NCBI RefSeq assembly: GCF_003385595.1
Contig: NZ_QNUE01000008.1
Span: forward strand, 62,001 to 126,000
Direction: 5' to 3'
Length of the DNA: 64,000 nt
Origin: Chryseobacterium flavum
GTDB lineage: Bacteria > Bacteroidota > Bacteroidia > Flavobacteriales > Weeksellaceae
This document shows positions 1 to 9,721 of the stretch, in pieces. The translations under genes and the position numbers were made by a program. The notes beneath the pieces were generated by a model, which was given only the letters and a program-made list of their open reading frames with translations, did not search any database and was not told the origin of the DNA. How positions within the stretch are numbered: position 1 is the first letter of the stretch; each line of letters opens with the position of its first letter.

Positions 1-1583
1 AGCTGTAAAGATTTAGCAACATAGTCTTTTGCTTTTGCAACATCAGAATCTTTACTCATATATGCTACTGCAAAGTAAGCATAAGCAAGGGTTTGTTTGT
101 TAGCTTCCTGATCTGCAGGTTTTACTGTACTGATGAACTTTTCATAAGCAATTTTTGCTGCTTCATTATTTCCTGCCTGCTGGTAAGAATATCCCTGACT
201 GTAATATGCCGGTGCCCAATCTGGCAGAAGAGCAATCATTTTTTGCCATGTAAGAATAGCGCCACTCCAGTTTTTAGCATCCTGGTAAGCTGTAGCTAAT
301 TTAAACAGAGCATCAGAGTCCTGATTGTTAGCCGCAACCTGCTTTTTCAATGCTTCAATAGTTGGATTAGTTGGTCCTTTGTCTGCATCAGCCTGAGAAG
401 CCCCGCCTCCGCCAGCTATATTGGCAAGTTCCATATCCCATTTCATTGTTTCATCTTTAGCAGCTTTGGCAATAGCAATTTTTTGCTGAGATTCAGCCAT
501 TAAAGCAGATTTTTTAGCAGCATCAGTTTCAGTTTTTGCTAATCCAGCAGCAATAAGACCCTGTAACCCCTGGTCAGCAGGCTGTACTCTTGTTTTTTCT
601 GCCTGAGAAACAAAAGTATCCATATTTTGTTTTGCTTCTGCATAGTTTCCATCTGCATATGATTGATAAGCTCTCAGTTTGAATTTAATAGGATCTTCAA
701 TTTTATCGAAAATCTTATCCAAAACAGCTTTAGAATTTACATAATCTTCATTTGTAAAATATAGCTTAGCAATTTCCAGTTGAGTATAAGGATCTTCATC
801 AGCATATTTTGTATAGTTGATAAGATCTTGTGTTGCTTTTGCATTTTGCTGATATCTGATATCATAACCTGCAAGTGCTTTATATGCCGGAGCATACGTA
901 GGATCTACCCCTATTGCTTTATCTATATTTTGCTTAGCCTGTTGCCACTGTTGAGCAGCCATCCATAATGTAGCCATTCTTGTGTAAACAGACGCTTTAT
1001 TTTTAGCTACCGGTAATGCTTTATCATAGGCAGACATAGCCTCACCCGGCATTCTCTTCAATCTGTAAGCATCCCCTAATGTATAATAGTAATGAGCAGG
1101 AACTCCTTTTTTCTCTGCTTTTTCAATTGCTTTAGTTAAGTATTGAATCGCAAGATCAGGTGAACTGTTTTTTTCAAATAAAGTCAAAGCTTCAGCAGCT
1201 CTGAATAATACTTCTGCATCCTTTTCTCTGGAGTCAGTAACTACTTTCTGGATTTCAGCAACAGCGCCTTTATCTCCTTTTCCTAATTTTACAGCTGCTA
1301 AACCTATTTTATTAAGGTAGCTTTTACTGTCAGCTGCTAAACCTTTGTTAAAGCTTTCAGTAGCTTTAGCATAATCAGGTTCACCCTGTCTTAAGAAAGT
1401 ATTTCCTAAATAGAAATAATTATCAGCACTTGGTTCTTTCGCAACCATTTCTGTGAAATTGGTTTTTGCCTGAGCAAATTTATCACTGTCTATACTGTTG
1501 ATACCATCCTGCAGCGTCTGTGCAGAGGCAAAGCCGGCAAAAAATACCACAGCTGCTCCAAAAGCAACCTTCTTTACATTCAT
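1..1583 (-). CDS. Tetratricopeptide-repeat protein, secreted (3' end cut by window edge)
   Basis: The minus-strand reading frame is open from the window edge to a signal peptide at its N-terminus (MNVKKVAFGAAVVFFAGFASAQ is 22 residues; core VAFGAAVVFFAGFASA). About 527 residues are visible and the stop lies outside the window. The mature part is Ala/Lys/Asp-rich helical sequence with repeated 34-residue-like units ending in alternating Ala, Tyr and Leu, typical of TPR arrays. Further in-frame ATG codons at 1589 and 1601 would add 2 or 6 residues; I chose 1583 because it starts a canonical signal peptide. It lies 109 bases downstream of the PstS-like gene on the same strand. Role not known; TPR proteins usually act as periplasmic scaffolds. 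Confidence 0.8.
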   Translation of the reverse strand, partial: MNVKKVAFGAAVVFFAGFASAQTLQDGINSIDSDKFAQAKTNFTEMVAKEPSADNYFYLGNTFLRQGEPDYAKATESFNKGLAADSKSYLNKIGLAAVKLGKGDKGAVAEIQKVVTDSREKDAEVLFRAAEALTLFEKNSSPDLAIQYLTKAIEKAEKKGVPAHYYYTLGDAYRLKRMPGEAMSAYDKALPVAKNKASVYTRMATLWMAAQQWQQAKQNIDKAIGVDPTYAPAYKALAGYDIRYQQNAKATQDLINYTKYADEDPYTQLEIAKLYFTNEDYVNSKAVLDKIFDKIEDPIKFKLRAYQSYADGNYAEAKQNMDTFVSQAEKTRVQPADQGLQGLIAAGLAKTETDAAKKSALMAESQQKIAIAKAAKDETMKWDMELANIAGGGGASQADADKGPTNPTIEALKKQVAANNQDSDALFKLATAYQDAKNWSGAILTWQKMIALLPDWAPAYYSQGYSYQQAGNNEAAKIAYEKFISTVKPADQEANKQTLAYAYFAVAYMSKDSDVAKAKDYVAKSLQ

Positions 1584-1692
1584 AATCATTATATCTTTCA
1601 TTTTATATTTCTAATATTTCGAGTTATATTCTACACAATTTTCAGACCAAAATTGTATTTTTTAATCAGGTATATTAAGACTTTAATATTTT

Positions 1693-2565
1693 TTAACGCA
1701 TTTGTACTTCTCTTCTATATAGATTGTAAGGCTGCAAGCCTTCTTTTTGAACGATTTTTTGGCCTAAATGTGTGCAGGAGAATCTCATAAAGCCATTAGC
1801 AATATTAAAATTGCCTTCATTAGCTAAAAAATACAGTACCCGCGTGAAAGGATATTTCATCGTACGAAGTCCTTCAAAATCCGGATTATATTGCTTCCCT
1901 TTTTCTACAACCGGAAGTACTTTTACCATATCCCTAAGCTTCTCGGAAGCTTTATCATAGGGACGGCTAAAAGTATTAAGACCTATTACTCCTATTTTTC
2001 CCGGATATTTTCCCAGCTCTTCAATAATATTCTGGTTACCCGGAATAATAGAAAACTGAAGATCCTTTGGCTGCTTTTTAAGCTTTTCAGCAACAAAATT
2101 CAGATTACTGGAATTTGTACCGTCAAAAATGAATTCTTTTTTGTCTGACAAAAGTCCTTCATTGATCTCTTCTATTGAAATACTTTCTTTAGGAGAATCC
2201 TTAGGAACTACAAAAACTACAGCATCTGCTGCAAATTTTGCAGGAAGGAATTTAAGATCTGTGCGGTCCTCGTACGTTTTTATTTCTTCCGGAGAAAGAT
2301 TTCTTGACATTACCACAACCTTTGCCTTATCGTTCAGCAGGTCAAGGAAACCAAGATCTTCTTTTTTAGTTACGACTTTAATCCGTGTTTCGGGATAATT
2401 GATCATATAGCCATCTGCTAAAGCTTCTGTAACACTTTGAAAAGATTCGTCAGTAAAAATTGTCAGATCACCTTTATTATAAGACGGAGATTTCTCTTCC
2501 TTTTTGCAGCCAACAAGTATAATACTTAAAATAAAAGCAACTGCAATCTTAAAACTATTCTTCAT
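1693..2565 (-). CDS. PstS-like substrate-binding lipoprotein
   Basis: This 290-residue protein begins MKNSFKIAVAFILSIILVGC, a lipoprotein signal with the lipobox Cys at residue 20. The rest resembles periplasmic substrate-binding proteins of the phosphate (PstS) class: an early segment GDLTIFTDESFQSV, then a 'VVMSRNLSPEE' stretch and 'FVVPKDSP', as in the phosphate-binding superfamily. A longer frame to 2616 exists, but the internal ATG gives the lipoprotein signal. That start overlaps the end of the upstream small membrane gene by 11 bases, so translation is probably coupled. No phosphate ABC permease lies nearby, so the ligand is unproven. Confidence 0.75.
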   Translation of the reverse strand: MKNSFKIAVAFILSIILVGCKKEEKSPSYNKGDLTIFTDESFQSVTEALADGYMINYPETRIKVVTKKEDLGFLDLLNDKAKVVVMSRNLSPEEIKTYEDRTDLKFLPAKFAADAVVFVVPKDSPKESISIEEINEGLLSDKKEFIFDGTNSSNLNFVAEKLKKQPKDLQFSIIPGNQNIIEELGKYPGKIGVIGLNTFSRPYDKASEKLRDMVKVLPVVEKGKQYNPDFEGLRTMKYPFTRVLYFLANEGNFNIANGFMRFSCTHLGQKIVQKEGLQPYNLYRREVQMR

Positions 2566-2752
2566 CCCTAGATTTTTTAATCTTTGAAACAGCTCTGTAT
2601 ATTCTGAATATTCCATAAATAATCAGAACGATACCCAATGCATAAGCAATGGCAGGCTCCAAAATTGTAAAAAAGAATTTATAGATAATTACTACAATTC
2701 CTAAAACGATATAAAACAATCCCGTAACCAGGGATAACCAATTGAACATCAT
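2555..2752 (-). CDS. Small two-helix membrane protein
   Basis: A 65-residue protein with two predicted membrane segments (about residues 8-28 and 32-52) and a charged C-terminus ending SKIKKSRDEE. It is the first gene of a unit with the PstS-like lipoprotein, whose ATG overlaps its stop by 11 bases. It starts about 50 bases after the TonB terminator. No family recognised. The tight coupling and coherent topology support it as real. Confidence 0.65.
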   Translation of the reverse strand: MMFNWLSLVTGLFYIVLGIVVIIYKFFFTILEPAIAYALGIVLIIYGIFRIYRAVSKIKKSRDEE

Positions 2753-2772
2753 GTAACAAAAATACCAAAAAA

Positions 2773-2806
2773 AATAAAAAGAGAAGCATATGCTTCTCTT
2801 TTTATT
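2773..2806 (-). terminator. Rho-independent terminator of the exbB-exbD-exbD-tonB operon
   Basis: A near-perfect palindrome: AAAAAGAGAAGCA pairs with TGCTTCTCTTTTT. It lies 25 bases downstream of the tonB stop and ends in a U-rich arm when read on the minus strand. It separates the Ton operon from the small membrane gene. Confidence 0.85.
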
Positions 2807-2830
2807 TATATTCTGAATAAATAATTCTAA

Positions 2831-3673
2831 TTATTCAAAGTTCATTGTAAATGGTACACTATAGTAAGATCTAACGCTTTCTCCATTTCTCTTAGCCGGA
2901 GTCCACTTTTTAAGTTTCTTAACTACACGCACTGCCTCATTATTAAAGTCGCTGTTCGGAGATTTCTCTTCAATAACAACATTAGAAACAGTTCCATCTT
3001 TTTCTACAACGAATTTAAGCTTCGCTTTAAGAGTACCTTCACCTCCTTCCATCAAAGAAGTATCAAAGTTATCTCCTAAGAATTTTCTTAGAGCACCCAT
3101 TCCTCCAGGATATTCTGCAGACTGGTCTACATCTTTATAGATTTCGTTAGGATTATTCGCTTTCACTTCTACTGTACTTGCTTTTGTTCCGGTAGATGGT
3201 GGTGGTGGTGGTGGCGTATAAGCCGGAGCTTTTACCCCTTCCTGATTCTGTAAACCGGTTGTTGTTTCCAGCTGTTTAGAAATCGGTGGTGGTGGAGTTT
3301 CAATTTTAGGAGCTTTAACAGGCTCCGGAACAACGTTTTGGATAACCTCAATTTTCTCCTCTTCTTTTGGAGGTGGAGGTGGTGGAGGTGGTTCTTCTTC
3401 TTTAGGCTGCTCAATAATCGGATCTTCTTCGATGATATCAACAAGATCTGCCTTCACTTCCTGTTTAGGCGGAGCTGTAAGATTTTTAATCGTAAGATAG
3501 ATGAACGGAGACAAAGCTGCTAAAAGAAACAAAGCTGTTCCAATTATAAAAGATTTTGTCAGAAGTCTCGGATACTGATGTCTAAGATCATAGGCACCAT
3601 ATTCCTTGTTTCTATTTTCAAATACGATCTCGTCTAAGGTAAGATTCTGACCGTATACATTTTCATCTGCCAT
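2831..3673 (-). CDS. tonB: Energy transducer TonB
   Basis: 280 residues. The N-terminal cytoplasmic part carries the Bacteroidota TonB motif 'ENRNKEYGAYDLR' (about residues 19-31). One membrane helix follows (about 42-63), then a long Pro/Glu-rich periplasmic spacer with runs EEPPPPPPPPKEEE and a C-terminal TonB domain (about 190-280: AEYPGGMGALRKFL through the final PFTMNFE). TonB links the ExbB/ExbD proton channel to outer-membrane receptors. It is the last gene of a four-gene unit, 27 bases after exbD, and is followed by a strong terminator. Confidence 0.95.
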   Translation of the reverse strand: MADENVYGQNLTLDEIVFENRNKEYGAYDLRHQYPRLLTKSFIIGTALFLLAALSPFIYLTIKNLTAPPKQEVKADLVDIIEEDPIIEQPKEEEPPPPPPPPKEEEKIEVIQNVVPEPVKAPKIETPPPPISKQLETTTGLQNQEGVKAPAYTPPPPPPSTGTKASTVEVKANNPNEIYKDVDQSAEYPGGMGALRKFLGDNFDTSLMEGGEGTLKAKLKFVVEKDGTVSNVVIEEKSPNSDFNNEAVRVVKKLKKWTPAKRNGESVRSYYSVPFTMNFE

Positions 3674-3700
3674 AGTAGATATAACAATTTTATAGTTAAA

Positions 3701-4267
3701 TTACTTTGTAGCAGCCGGCGCAGCAGCACCACCTACTTTCTTTTCGTAAATAGTCTTCTCCCAAGGCTTGATATCAGTAACACCGTACTGCTCACTTTTG
3801 GTAATTGCCATTTCGTCAAGAATATCAACAAAGTTCTTATATACAGCATCGTCAGTCGGCTTAATGATCACTGTAAATTTACTTTGATCTGCAGCTCTAG
3901 ATTTTGCCTGCTGAATTACTTTTCTAATACCTTCTCTATCAAGAGTAGTTTCCATAAGATTCTGGTCATTTAAGGAAGTTGGATCCTGTTGGTGCCAGAA
4001 TACTCTGTTATCTTTTCCTAATAAGATAGAAATTGAGTTAGAAAGTTTAATTTCTGTTGGAGGAGGTTTCGGCTGATCCTTTTTAGGTTTAGCCGGAAGA
4101 CCTAAGTCCATAACATTCGGTTTACTGAATGTAGTTGTGAACATAAAGAAGGTAATCAATAGAAAACCCAAGTCCACCATCGGAGTCATATCAACTCTGG
4201 TACTCTGTTTCTTGGAACGTACCTTGCCGCCTTTGCCGCTCTTTTCCTGTACTTGTACTTCTGCCAT
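3701..4267 (-). CDS. exbD: Biopolymer transporter ExbD (first type)
   Basis: 188 residues. A basic N-terminus (GKGGKVRSKKQSTR) precedes 'VDMTPMVDLGFLLITFFMF', the single ExbD membrane helix with its conserved Asp (residue 32 in PMVDLGF). A periplasmic domain ends near 'TDIKPWEK'. It works with ExbB to harness proton flow for TonB. It lies between a second ExbD type (11-base gap) and tonB (27-base gap). It is very similar to the orphan ExbD at 20089-20607. Confidence 0.95.
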   Translation of the reverse strand: MAEVQVQEKSGKGGKVRSKKQSTRVDMTPMVDLGFLLITFFMFTTTFSKPNVMDLGLPAKPKKDQPKPPPTEIKLSNSISILLGKDNRVFWHQQDPTSLNDQNLMETTLDREGIRKVIQQAKSRAADQSKFTVIIKPTDDAVYKNFVDILDEMAITKSEQYGVTDIKPWEKTIYEKKVGGAAAPAATK

Positions 4268-4278
4268 TTCTATCGATA

Positions 4279-4887
4279 TTATTCGTTAGGTTTACCTTCT
4301 TGTGATGTAATCAACCAAAATTTAAGAAAATCAATATCTCTTAAACCTTCAAACAGGCTTTTAACTTTAGGGTACTGAGTTGTAACGTCACCTTTAATAG
4401 CTAACTTATAGTCAGGGTTAACACTTAAACTTTCTTTTACCCAATCAATTAATTGCTTATTTGTACTGTCCATAGGAATACCTGTCGGACTCTTATAATT
4501 TTTCTGCTCATCTTCTGGCAAATCCAGATATCCTTTAAGCTGGTTCATTGGAACTCCAACAGCCTGAACTTTCTGGAATGCTGCTTTTTGATTATTATCA
4601 AAAGTAATTCCATACTTTTGACCCATTTTATCCAAAAGAGCAACTCTTTCTGATGCATTTTCTACTGGCTGGAAATAGAATTTTCCGTCCGGAGTAGCAT
4701 TGATAGTCATTAAACTAGCATCAGGAAGTAATTTTTCCGAAATTGAAGATGGCGGTTTAATCTGCTCCACGTCAGGTTTTTTAAACTGAGTGGTCAAGAT
4801 AAAGAACGTAAGGAGTAGGAACGCAACGTCACACATTGCAGTCATGTCCGTAATTACTCCATGTCTTTTTGGTTTGACTCTCGCCAT
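4279..4887 (-). CDS. exbD: Biopolymer transporter ExbD (second type)
   Basis: 202 residues. The helix 'DMTAMCDVAFLLLTFFILTT' includes the ExbD Asp and follows a short basic N-terminus (MARVKPKRHG). The periplasmic part is longer than in the neighbour and carries an insert around residues 80-150. Two unlike exbD genes in one Ton operon is a common Bacteroidota arrangement. It lies 60 bases downstream of exbB. Confidence 0.93.
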   Translation of the reverse strand: MARVKPKRHGVITDMTAMCDVAFLLLTFFILTTQFKKPDVEQIKPPSSISEKLLPDASLMTINATPDGKFYFQPVENASERVALLDKMGQKYGITFDNNQKAAFQKVQAVGVPMNQLKGYLDLPEDEQKNYKSPTGIPMDSTNKQLIDWVKESLSVNPDYKLAIKGDVTTQYPKVKSLFEGLRDIDFLKFWLITSQEGKPNE

Positions 4888-4947
4888 TATTATAAAATAT
4901 TTTTAATTAAACTTCTTTTAATTGCAATGCAAATTCCCTGCTAATTC

Positions 4948-5811
4948 TTAGTTGAATTCAGCAAAAGACTGCTGGATACTCATAGAGATCTCATCGATCT
5001 TGTAAGTTAATCCGTCAATTTTAGATGTAAAGAAGTTATATAGGATAATAGCGATTGCTGAAGTACCAATACCTAATGCCGTGTTAATCAAGGCTTCAGA
5101 GATACCAGTAGATAGAGCAGCAGCATCCGGAGTACCTCCTCCTGAACCTAAAGCGAAGAATGCCTTGATCATCCCGATTACCGTTCCTAAAAGTGCTACT
5201 AACGTTGCAACAGTTCCTAAAGTAGAAAGGATCATCATGTTTTTCTCAAGCATTGGCATCTCAAGAGTTGTAGCTTCTTCGATAGCTTTGTTAAGAGCTA
5301 CCATTTTCTGCTCTTTATTTAATGTATTATCGTGAGCAAGTGCTTTGTAAGTAGTAAGACCTTCTTTAACTACGTTACCTACAGAACCTTGTTGTCTGTC
5401 GCACTCTTCGATAGCTTCATCAATTTTGTTTTGGTTTAGTAAGCTTCTTACCTGTACCACGAAGTTGTCTAAGTTTCCTTTTCCAGCAGCTTTACCAAGA
5501 ACGAAATATCTTTCAAAAGAGAAAACGATTACCGTGATCATGAAAGTAATCAAGATTGGTACAATAACCCCTCCTTTGTAGATAATACCTAAGAACGATT
5601 CTGGGTGAATGTCTTTTCCTTCAACGCTTGAAAAAGCTACAGACCCGCTTCCTAGTTTATCAGCATCCTTGAAGTTTCCTGGGCTACCAAGAACGAATAA
5701 ATAAATACAAACTCCTATAGCAAATAGAATAGGAATAATAACAGCTGGATTTAAACCTCCCGCTTTTCTAGCAACTACTTGCTCATCATTTTTTGAAACA
5801 TTCATTTCCAT
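4948..5811 (-). CDS. exbB: MotA/TolQ/ExbB proton channel family protein
   Basis: 287 residues. A first membrane helix (about 22-44) is followed by a second (about 80-103, GVIVPILITFMITVIVFSFERYF). After a cytoplasmic helical stretch come the two MotA/ExbB signature helices 'LSTLGTVATLVALLGTVIGM' and 'ALINTALGIGTSAIAIILY'. It forms the proton channel that drives TonB. It is the first gene of the operon and has a candidate promoter about 50 bases upstream. Confidence 0.94.
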   Translation of the reverse strand: MEMNVSKNDEQVVARKAGGLNPAVIIPILFAIGVCIYLFVLGSPGNFKDADKLGSGSVAFSSVEGKDIHPESFLGIIYKGGVIVPILITFMITVIVFSFERYFVLGKAAGKGNLDNFVVQVRSLLNQNKIDEAIEECDRQQGSVGNVVKEGLTTYKALAHDNTLNKEQKMVALNKAIEEATTLEMPMLEKNMMILSTLGTVATLVALLGTVIGMIKAFFALGSGGGTPDAAALSTGISEALINTALGIGTSAIAIILYNFFTSKIDGLTYKIDEISMSIQQSFAEFN

Positions 5812-5861
5812 ATTTAACTAAATTATATTGTTTTAAAATTTTACAGGGTGTAAATTAAAGG

Positions 5862-5869
5862 CAAAATTA
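5862..5869 (-). promoter_or_regulatory. -7 box (TAATTTTG) for the Ton operon
   Basis: On the minus strand TAATTTTG fits the Bacteroidota TAnnTTTG element, about 50 bases before the exbB ATG. No clear TTTG upstream element is visible. The gap 5870-6051 is very AT-rich with long A and T runs and shows no gene. Confidence 0.5.
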
Positions 5870-6051
5870 ATTAAAATGCAAGAGTCTGAATTAAACATTT
5901 TGCTTTTTTTTAATAAAGAAAAATTAATACGATTTTAATATAATAATTATTCTTAAATATTTTATTTATTTTTTCCAAATTTAACATTTAGGTTAAAAAA
6001 TCAAAAAAATTAGACCCCCATTTTTTTTAATTTCCCAATGTTAATTTTTTT

Positions 6052-8865
6052 TTAAATTACGATATTCACAATACGGTGAGGGACTACAATGATTTTTTTA
6101 GGGGTTTTACCCTCCAAAATCTGTTGCATTTTCTCGTTTGAAATCACCAAATCTTCTACTTCCTTAGCAGATAATTGAGCAGAAAGAGAAATTTTGAACT
6201 TCATTTTACCGTTTACGCTTACCGGATATTCAATTTCATCCTCGATCAGATAATCTTCATTTAATGCAGGAAACTTCTCGAATTCGATAGATGTGCCATG
6301 TCCTGATAAGCTCCACAATTCTTCACAGATGTGAGGTGCATATGGAGAAATGATAACGGCCAACGGCTCTAAAATATTGCGTTTATTGCATTTTAATTTC
6401 TGAAGCTCATTTACAGCAATCATAAAAGATGATACAGAGGTATTGAAAGAGAAGTTTTCAATATCATATACCACCTTCTTTATTAAGGTATGTAAAACTT
6501 TGTATTCTGCTTTTGTTGGTTCTTCGTCTGAAACTTCGAATACGTCCTCGTTGAAATACAGGTTCCAGAATTTCTTAAGGAAGCCGTATACCCCGCTAAG
6601 CCCCTGTGTATTCCAAGGCTTCGATTGCTCCAATGGTCCTAAGAACATTTCATATAATCTCAATCCGTCAGCTCCGTACTCTTCACAGATATCGTCTGGA
6701 TTTACTACATTATATTTAGACTTGGACATTTTTTCCACTTCACGGTCCGTGATGTATTTTCCATCTTCCAAAATAAATTCAGCATCAGTAAAATCCGGTC
6801 TCCATAATTTGAATGCCTCAGTATCTAACTCATCAGAAGTTCCTTTTAATAAGGATACATCTACATGGATCTGTTGGGTCTGATATTGACCAGCTAAATT
6901 TTTAGATACATAAGTATTCGTACCATCAATTCTGTAAACAAATGCGCTCATCCCTAAAATCATCCCCTGATTGATCAGTTTCTGGAATGGTTCATCATGG
7001 TTGATCCAGCCTCTGTCCTTTAAGAACATATTCCAGAAGCGGGAGTATAATAAATGTCCGGTTGCGTGCTCACTGCCTCCTATATACAGATCTACCTGTC
7101 CCCAATAGGCTGCCCGTTCTTTTTTAACGAAAACCTCATCATCATCCGGATCCATATATCTAAGGAAATACCATGAACTTCCAGCCCATCCCGGCATTGT
7201 AGATAGTTCTAATGGAAATACAGCTTTATCATCAATCAAATCTGTAGATACTACTTTCTGGTTCACTTCATCCCATGCGAAATTCTTTGCATTTCCTAAT
7301 GGCGGATCCCCATCTTCTGTTGGTAAATATTTTTCAACTTCAGGAAGCTCCAATGGTAAAGCAGAAGTCGGCAACGTGTATGGCATCCCATCCTTATAAT
7401 ATATAGGAACAGGCTCTCCCCAATAACGCTGTCTTGAGAAAATAGCGTCACGCTGTCTGTAGTTTGTTGTTCCATGACCGATTCGTCTGGTTCCGATCTC
7501 TGAAATTATTTTTGCTTTTGCATCACTATAATTCAATCCGTTCAGGAAATCTGAATTTACACAAACGGAATCTTTGGAATCAAAAGATTTCTCCTGAACA
7601 TCTTCTTCAGTCTCTACAACTTTTTTAATCTCAAGATTAAATTTCTTGGCAAATCTGTGGTCACGCTCATCATGTGCCGGAACTGCCATTACTGCTCCTG
7701 TTCCATATCCCATCAACACATAGTCGGAAATATAGATCGGCATTTTTTCATTGCTGAATGGATTGATCGCATAACTTCCGGTGAAAGCTCCGCTCACGTT
7801 TTTCACGTCAGACATTCTGTCTCTCTCCGTTTTCTTGGATGTTTCTTCAATATAAGTATCTACTTCTACTTTTTGAGCATCTGTCGTAATTGTTTCCACT
7901 AAAGGATTTTCCGGGGCCAATACCATAAAGGTTGCTCCAAAGATAGTGTCAGGTCTTGTTGTAAATACCTCAACAGTCTCGTCATGTCCTTCTACTTTGA
8001 ACTGAACCTGTGCTCCCTGAGATTTCCCGATCCAGTATTCCTGGGAATCTTTCAAAGGCTGTGGCCAGTCCAATGTATTAAGTCCTTGTAACAATCTTTC
8101 AGAATATGCAGAAATCCTCATGCTCCACTGCATCATTTTTTTCTGGAATACAGGAAAGCCTCCTCTTTCAGATTTTCCATCTTTTACCTCATCATTTGCC
8201 AATACTGTTCCTAAAGCAGGACACCAGTTCACCGTTGTTTCAGCTCTGTACGCAAGGCGGTAATTTAATAAGATATCTTCTTTATCCAGATCGGAAGCAG
8301 TCTTCCATTCTTCTGCGGTAAAGTTAAGTTCATCATTTTGATTGGCATTTAAACCTTCTGTCCCCTTTTCTTCAAATTGTTTGATCAGGGTTTCTATAGG
8401 CTCAGCTTTATCTGTATTTTTATTATACCAGGAATGGAACAATTGGATAAAAATCCATTGTGTCCATTTATAATATGAAGAATCAGAAGTTCTCACTTCC
8501 CTGCTCCAGTCAAAAGAAAATCCTATTTTTTTTAACTGTTCTTCATATCTGTTTATATTTTGCTCTGTTGTGATTGCCGGATGCTGTCCTGTCTGGATTG
8601 CATACTGTTCAGCAGGAAGCCCAAAGCTGTCGTACCCTACCGGATGGAGAACGTTAAACCCCTGATGTCTTTTATACCTTGCATAAATATCCGATGCAAT
8701 ATATCCAAGGGGATGGCCTACGTGAAGCCCGGCTCCGGATGGATACGGAAACATATCGAGTACATAAAATTTAGGTTTATCTGTATTGTCTGAGGTTTTA
8801 TAGGTTTGATTTTCCTCCCAGTATTTCTGCCACTTTTTTTCTATCTGCTGATGATCGTAAAACAC
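6052..8865 (-). CDS. leuS: Leucyl-tRNA synthetase
   Basis: 937 residues, the length usual for Bacteroidota LeuRS, which is longer than the Escherichia coli enzyme. The class I signature 'HVGH' is at residues 48-51, in [16 protein letters not shown], and 'KMSKSKYN' lies near residue 720. The CP1 editing domain is between them (for example [11 protein letters not shown] and [15 protein letters not shown]). It charges tRNA-Leu in the cytoplasm. It stands alone with its own promoter. Long antisense frames inside it are shadows. Confidence 0.98.
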   Translation of the reverse strand: MFYDHQQIEKKWQKYWEENQTYKTSDNTDKPKFYVLDMFPYPSGAGLHVGHPLGYIASDIYARYKRHQGFNVLHPVGYDSFGLPAEQYAIQTGQHPAITTEQNINRYEEQLKKIGFSFDWSREVRTSDSSYYKWTQWIFIQLFHSWYNKNTDKAEPIETLIKQFEEKGTEGLNANQNDELNFTAEEWKTASDLDKEDILLNYRLAYRAETTVNWCPALGTVLANDEVKDGKSERGGFPVFQKKMMQWSMRISAYSERLLQGLNTLDWPQPLKDSQEYWIGKSQGAQVQFKVEGHDETVEVFTTRPDTIFGATFMVLAPENPLVETITTDAQKVEVDTYIEETSKKTERDRMSDVKNVSGAFTGSYAINPFSNEKMPIYISDYVLMGYGTGAVMAVPAHDERDHRFAKKFNLEIKKVVETEEDVQEKSFDSKDSVCVNSDFLNGLNYSDAKAKIISEIGTRRIGHGTTNYRQRDAIFSRQRYWGEPVPIYYKDGMPYTLPTSALPLELPEVEKYLPTEDGDPPLGNAKNFAWDEVNQKVVSTDLIDDKAVFPLELSTMPGWAGSSWYFLRYMDPDDDEVFVKKERAAYWGQVDLYIGGSEHATGHLLYSRFWNMFLKDRGWINHDEPFQKLINQGMILGMSAFVYRIDGTNTYVSKNLAGQYQTQQIHVDVSLLKGTSDELDTEAFKLWRPDFTDAEFILEDGKYITDREVEKMSKSKYNVVNPDDICEEYGADGLRLYEMFLGPLEQSKPWNTQGLSGVYGFLKKFWNLYFNEDVFEVSDEEPTKAEYKVLHTLIKKVVYDIENFSFNTSVSSFMIAVNELQKLKCNKRNILEPLAVIISPYAPHICEELWSLSGHGTSIEFEKFPALNEDYLIEDEIEYPVSVNGKMKFKISLSAQLSAKEVEDLVISNEKMQQILEGKTPKKIIVVPHRIVNIVI

Positions 8866-8927
8866 TTTATAAATATGTTATATGTTAGACTTTAATATTA
8901 AATGCTTATTCTTTTAAACAAGATCCA

Positions 8928-8935
8928 CAAAATTA
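8928..8935 (-). promoter_or_regulatory. -7 box (TAATTTTG) for leuS
   Basis: On the minus strand TAATTTTG lies about 63 bases before the leuS start and matches TAnnTTTG. The upstream half is not clear. Confidence 0.45.
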
Positions 8936-8997
8936 ATGATTTTAAAAGAAATAAACTTTAATTTATGATTAATCCCTGCTTTCTCACAAAAACAAAA

Positions 8998-9017
8998 ATC
9001 TCATCGCGGGATGAGAT
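8998..9017 (-). terminator. Terminator of the lipocalin-like gene
   Basis: ATCTCATC and GATGAGAT pair around a GCGG loop. On the minus strand the stem is followed by TTTTTG. It lies 32 bases after the stop of the 9049-9522 gene. Confidence 0.75.
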
Positions 9018-9048
9018 CTGTTTATATCTTGACGTATACTTATTATTG

Positions 9049-9522
9049 TTATTGGACAATTCTTTTAAAAGTATAGGTTCTTGTTTTAAATACAGTCGGA
9101 TCCTGAGTTTCTTCTCTTACGGCAAGGTTGAGCGTAGTATCATCAAGGCTGATCACCTTTGCATTGGCAGGCTCCACAATTCCCTGATATTTGATCTGTA
9201 CAGCCTTGCTGTCTTTATCATAGGTATAAGTGAAATTTTTATCTGAAGCGATAGCACATTGCCCGGTTGTTACATTTTCATCCCAATCGGTTCTTTTTCC
9301 TTTAACATCAGTATTGAATCTCCATCGGGATTCTTTCTGACAGGTTGAATAAGTAATCACATCCGAAACCGGCTGTTCATCCACCTCCACAGTGGTAACC
9401 ACCTCTTTTATCGGTTGCCAGACTCCTACAAGTGGCGCCTCCATGACATTATCGTTGTCATCATTACATCCGGTAGCTACCAATAATGATAACCCTGTAA
9501 ATAGTAGTGCTAATTTCTTCAT
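9049..9522 (-). CDS. Lipocalin-like small lipoprotein
   Basis: 157 residues beginning MKKLALLFTGLSLLVATGC, a lipoprotein signal with the lipidated Cys at residue 19. The mature protein has 'LVGVWQPIKEV' near its start and alternating strands such as SRWRFNTDVKGKRTDW, NFTYTYDKDSKAVQIKY and TYTFKRIV. This resembles the small lipocalin-like family of Bacteroidota, which starts with a G-x-W strand. Monocistronic with its own terminator. Ligand unknown. Confidence 0.65.
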   Translation of the reverse strand: MKKLALLFTGLSLLVATGCNDDNDNVMEAPLVGVWQPIKEVVTTVEVDEQPVSDVITYSTCQKESRWRFNTDVKGKRTDWDENVTTGQCAIASDKNFTYTYDKDSKAVQIKYQGIVEPANAKVISLDDTTLNLAVREETQDPTVFKTRTYTFKRIVQ

Positions 9523-9698
9523 AGATCAATTTTTTCAAGCGCTAAAATTATAATTTTTTTGATTTATATTACTATTTTTTGTAAAAAATTATTTCGTTAC
9601 CCTTTATTTATACATTTTGTTATAGGTCTATTCCTCATATTCTCTTTATTTAACAAATAATGACTTCATGAAAAACCCTTCCATTTTATTAAAAAAGT

Positions 9699-9706
9699 TA
9701 TTTTTG
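9699..9706 (+). promoter_or_regulatory. -7 box (TATTTTTG) for the acyltransferase-GT2 unit
   Basis: TATTTTTG fits TAnnTTTG and lies only 15 bases before the ATG at 9722, which implies a very short leader. Confidence 0.55.
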
Positions 9707-9721
9707 TAACAAAGAAAAAAA

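Noticed and set aside
3338..3523. Frame opposite tonB with Trp/Arg/Phe-rich translation
   Set aside because: It is the antisense shadow of the Pro/Glu-rich TonB spacer; composition follows from the CCA/GAA codons on the real strand.
6443..6883. 146-codon frame antisense to leuS
   Set aside because: leuS is certain over the whole length, and the antisense frame has no recognisable domain and no promoter.
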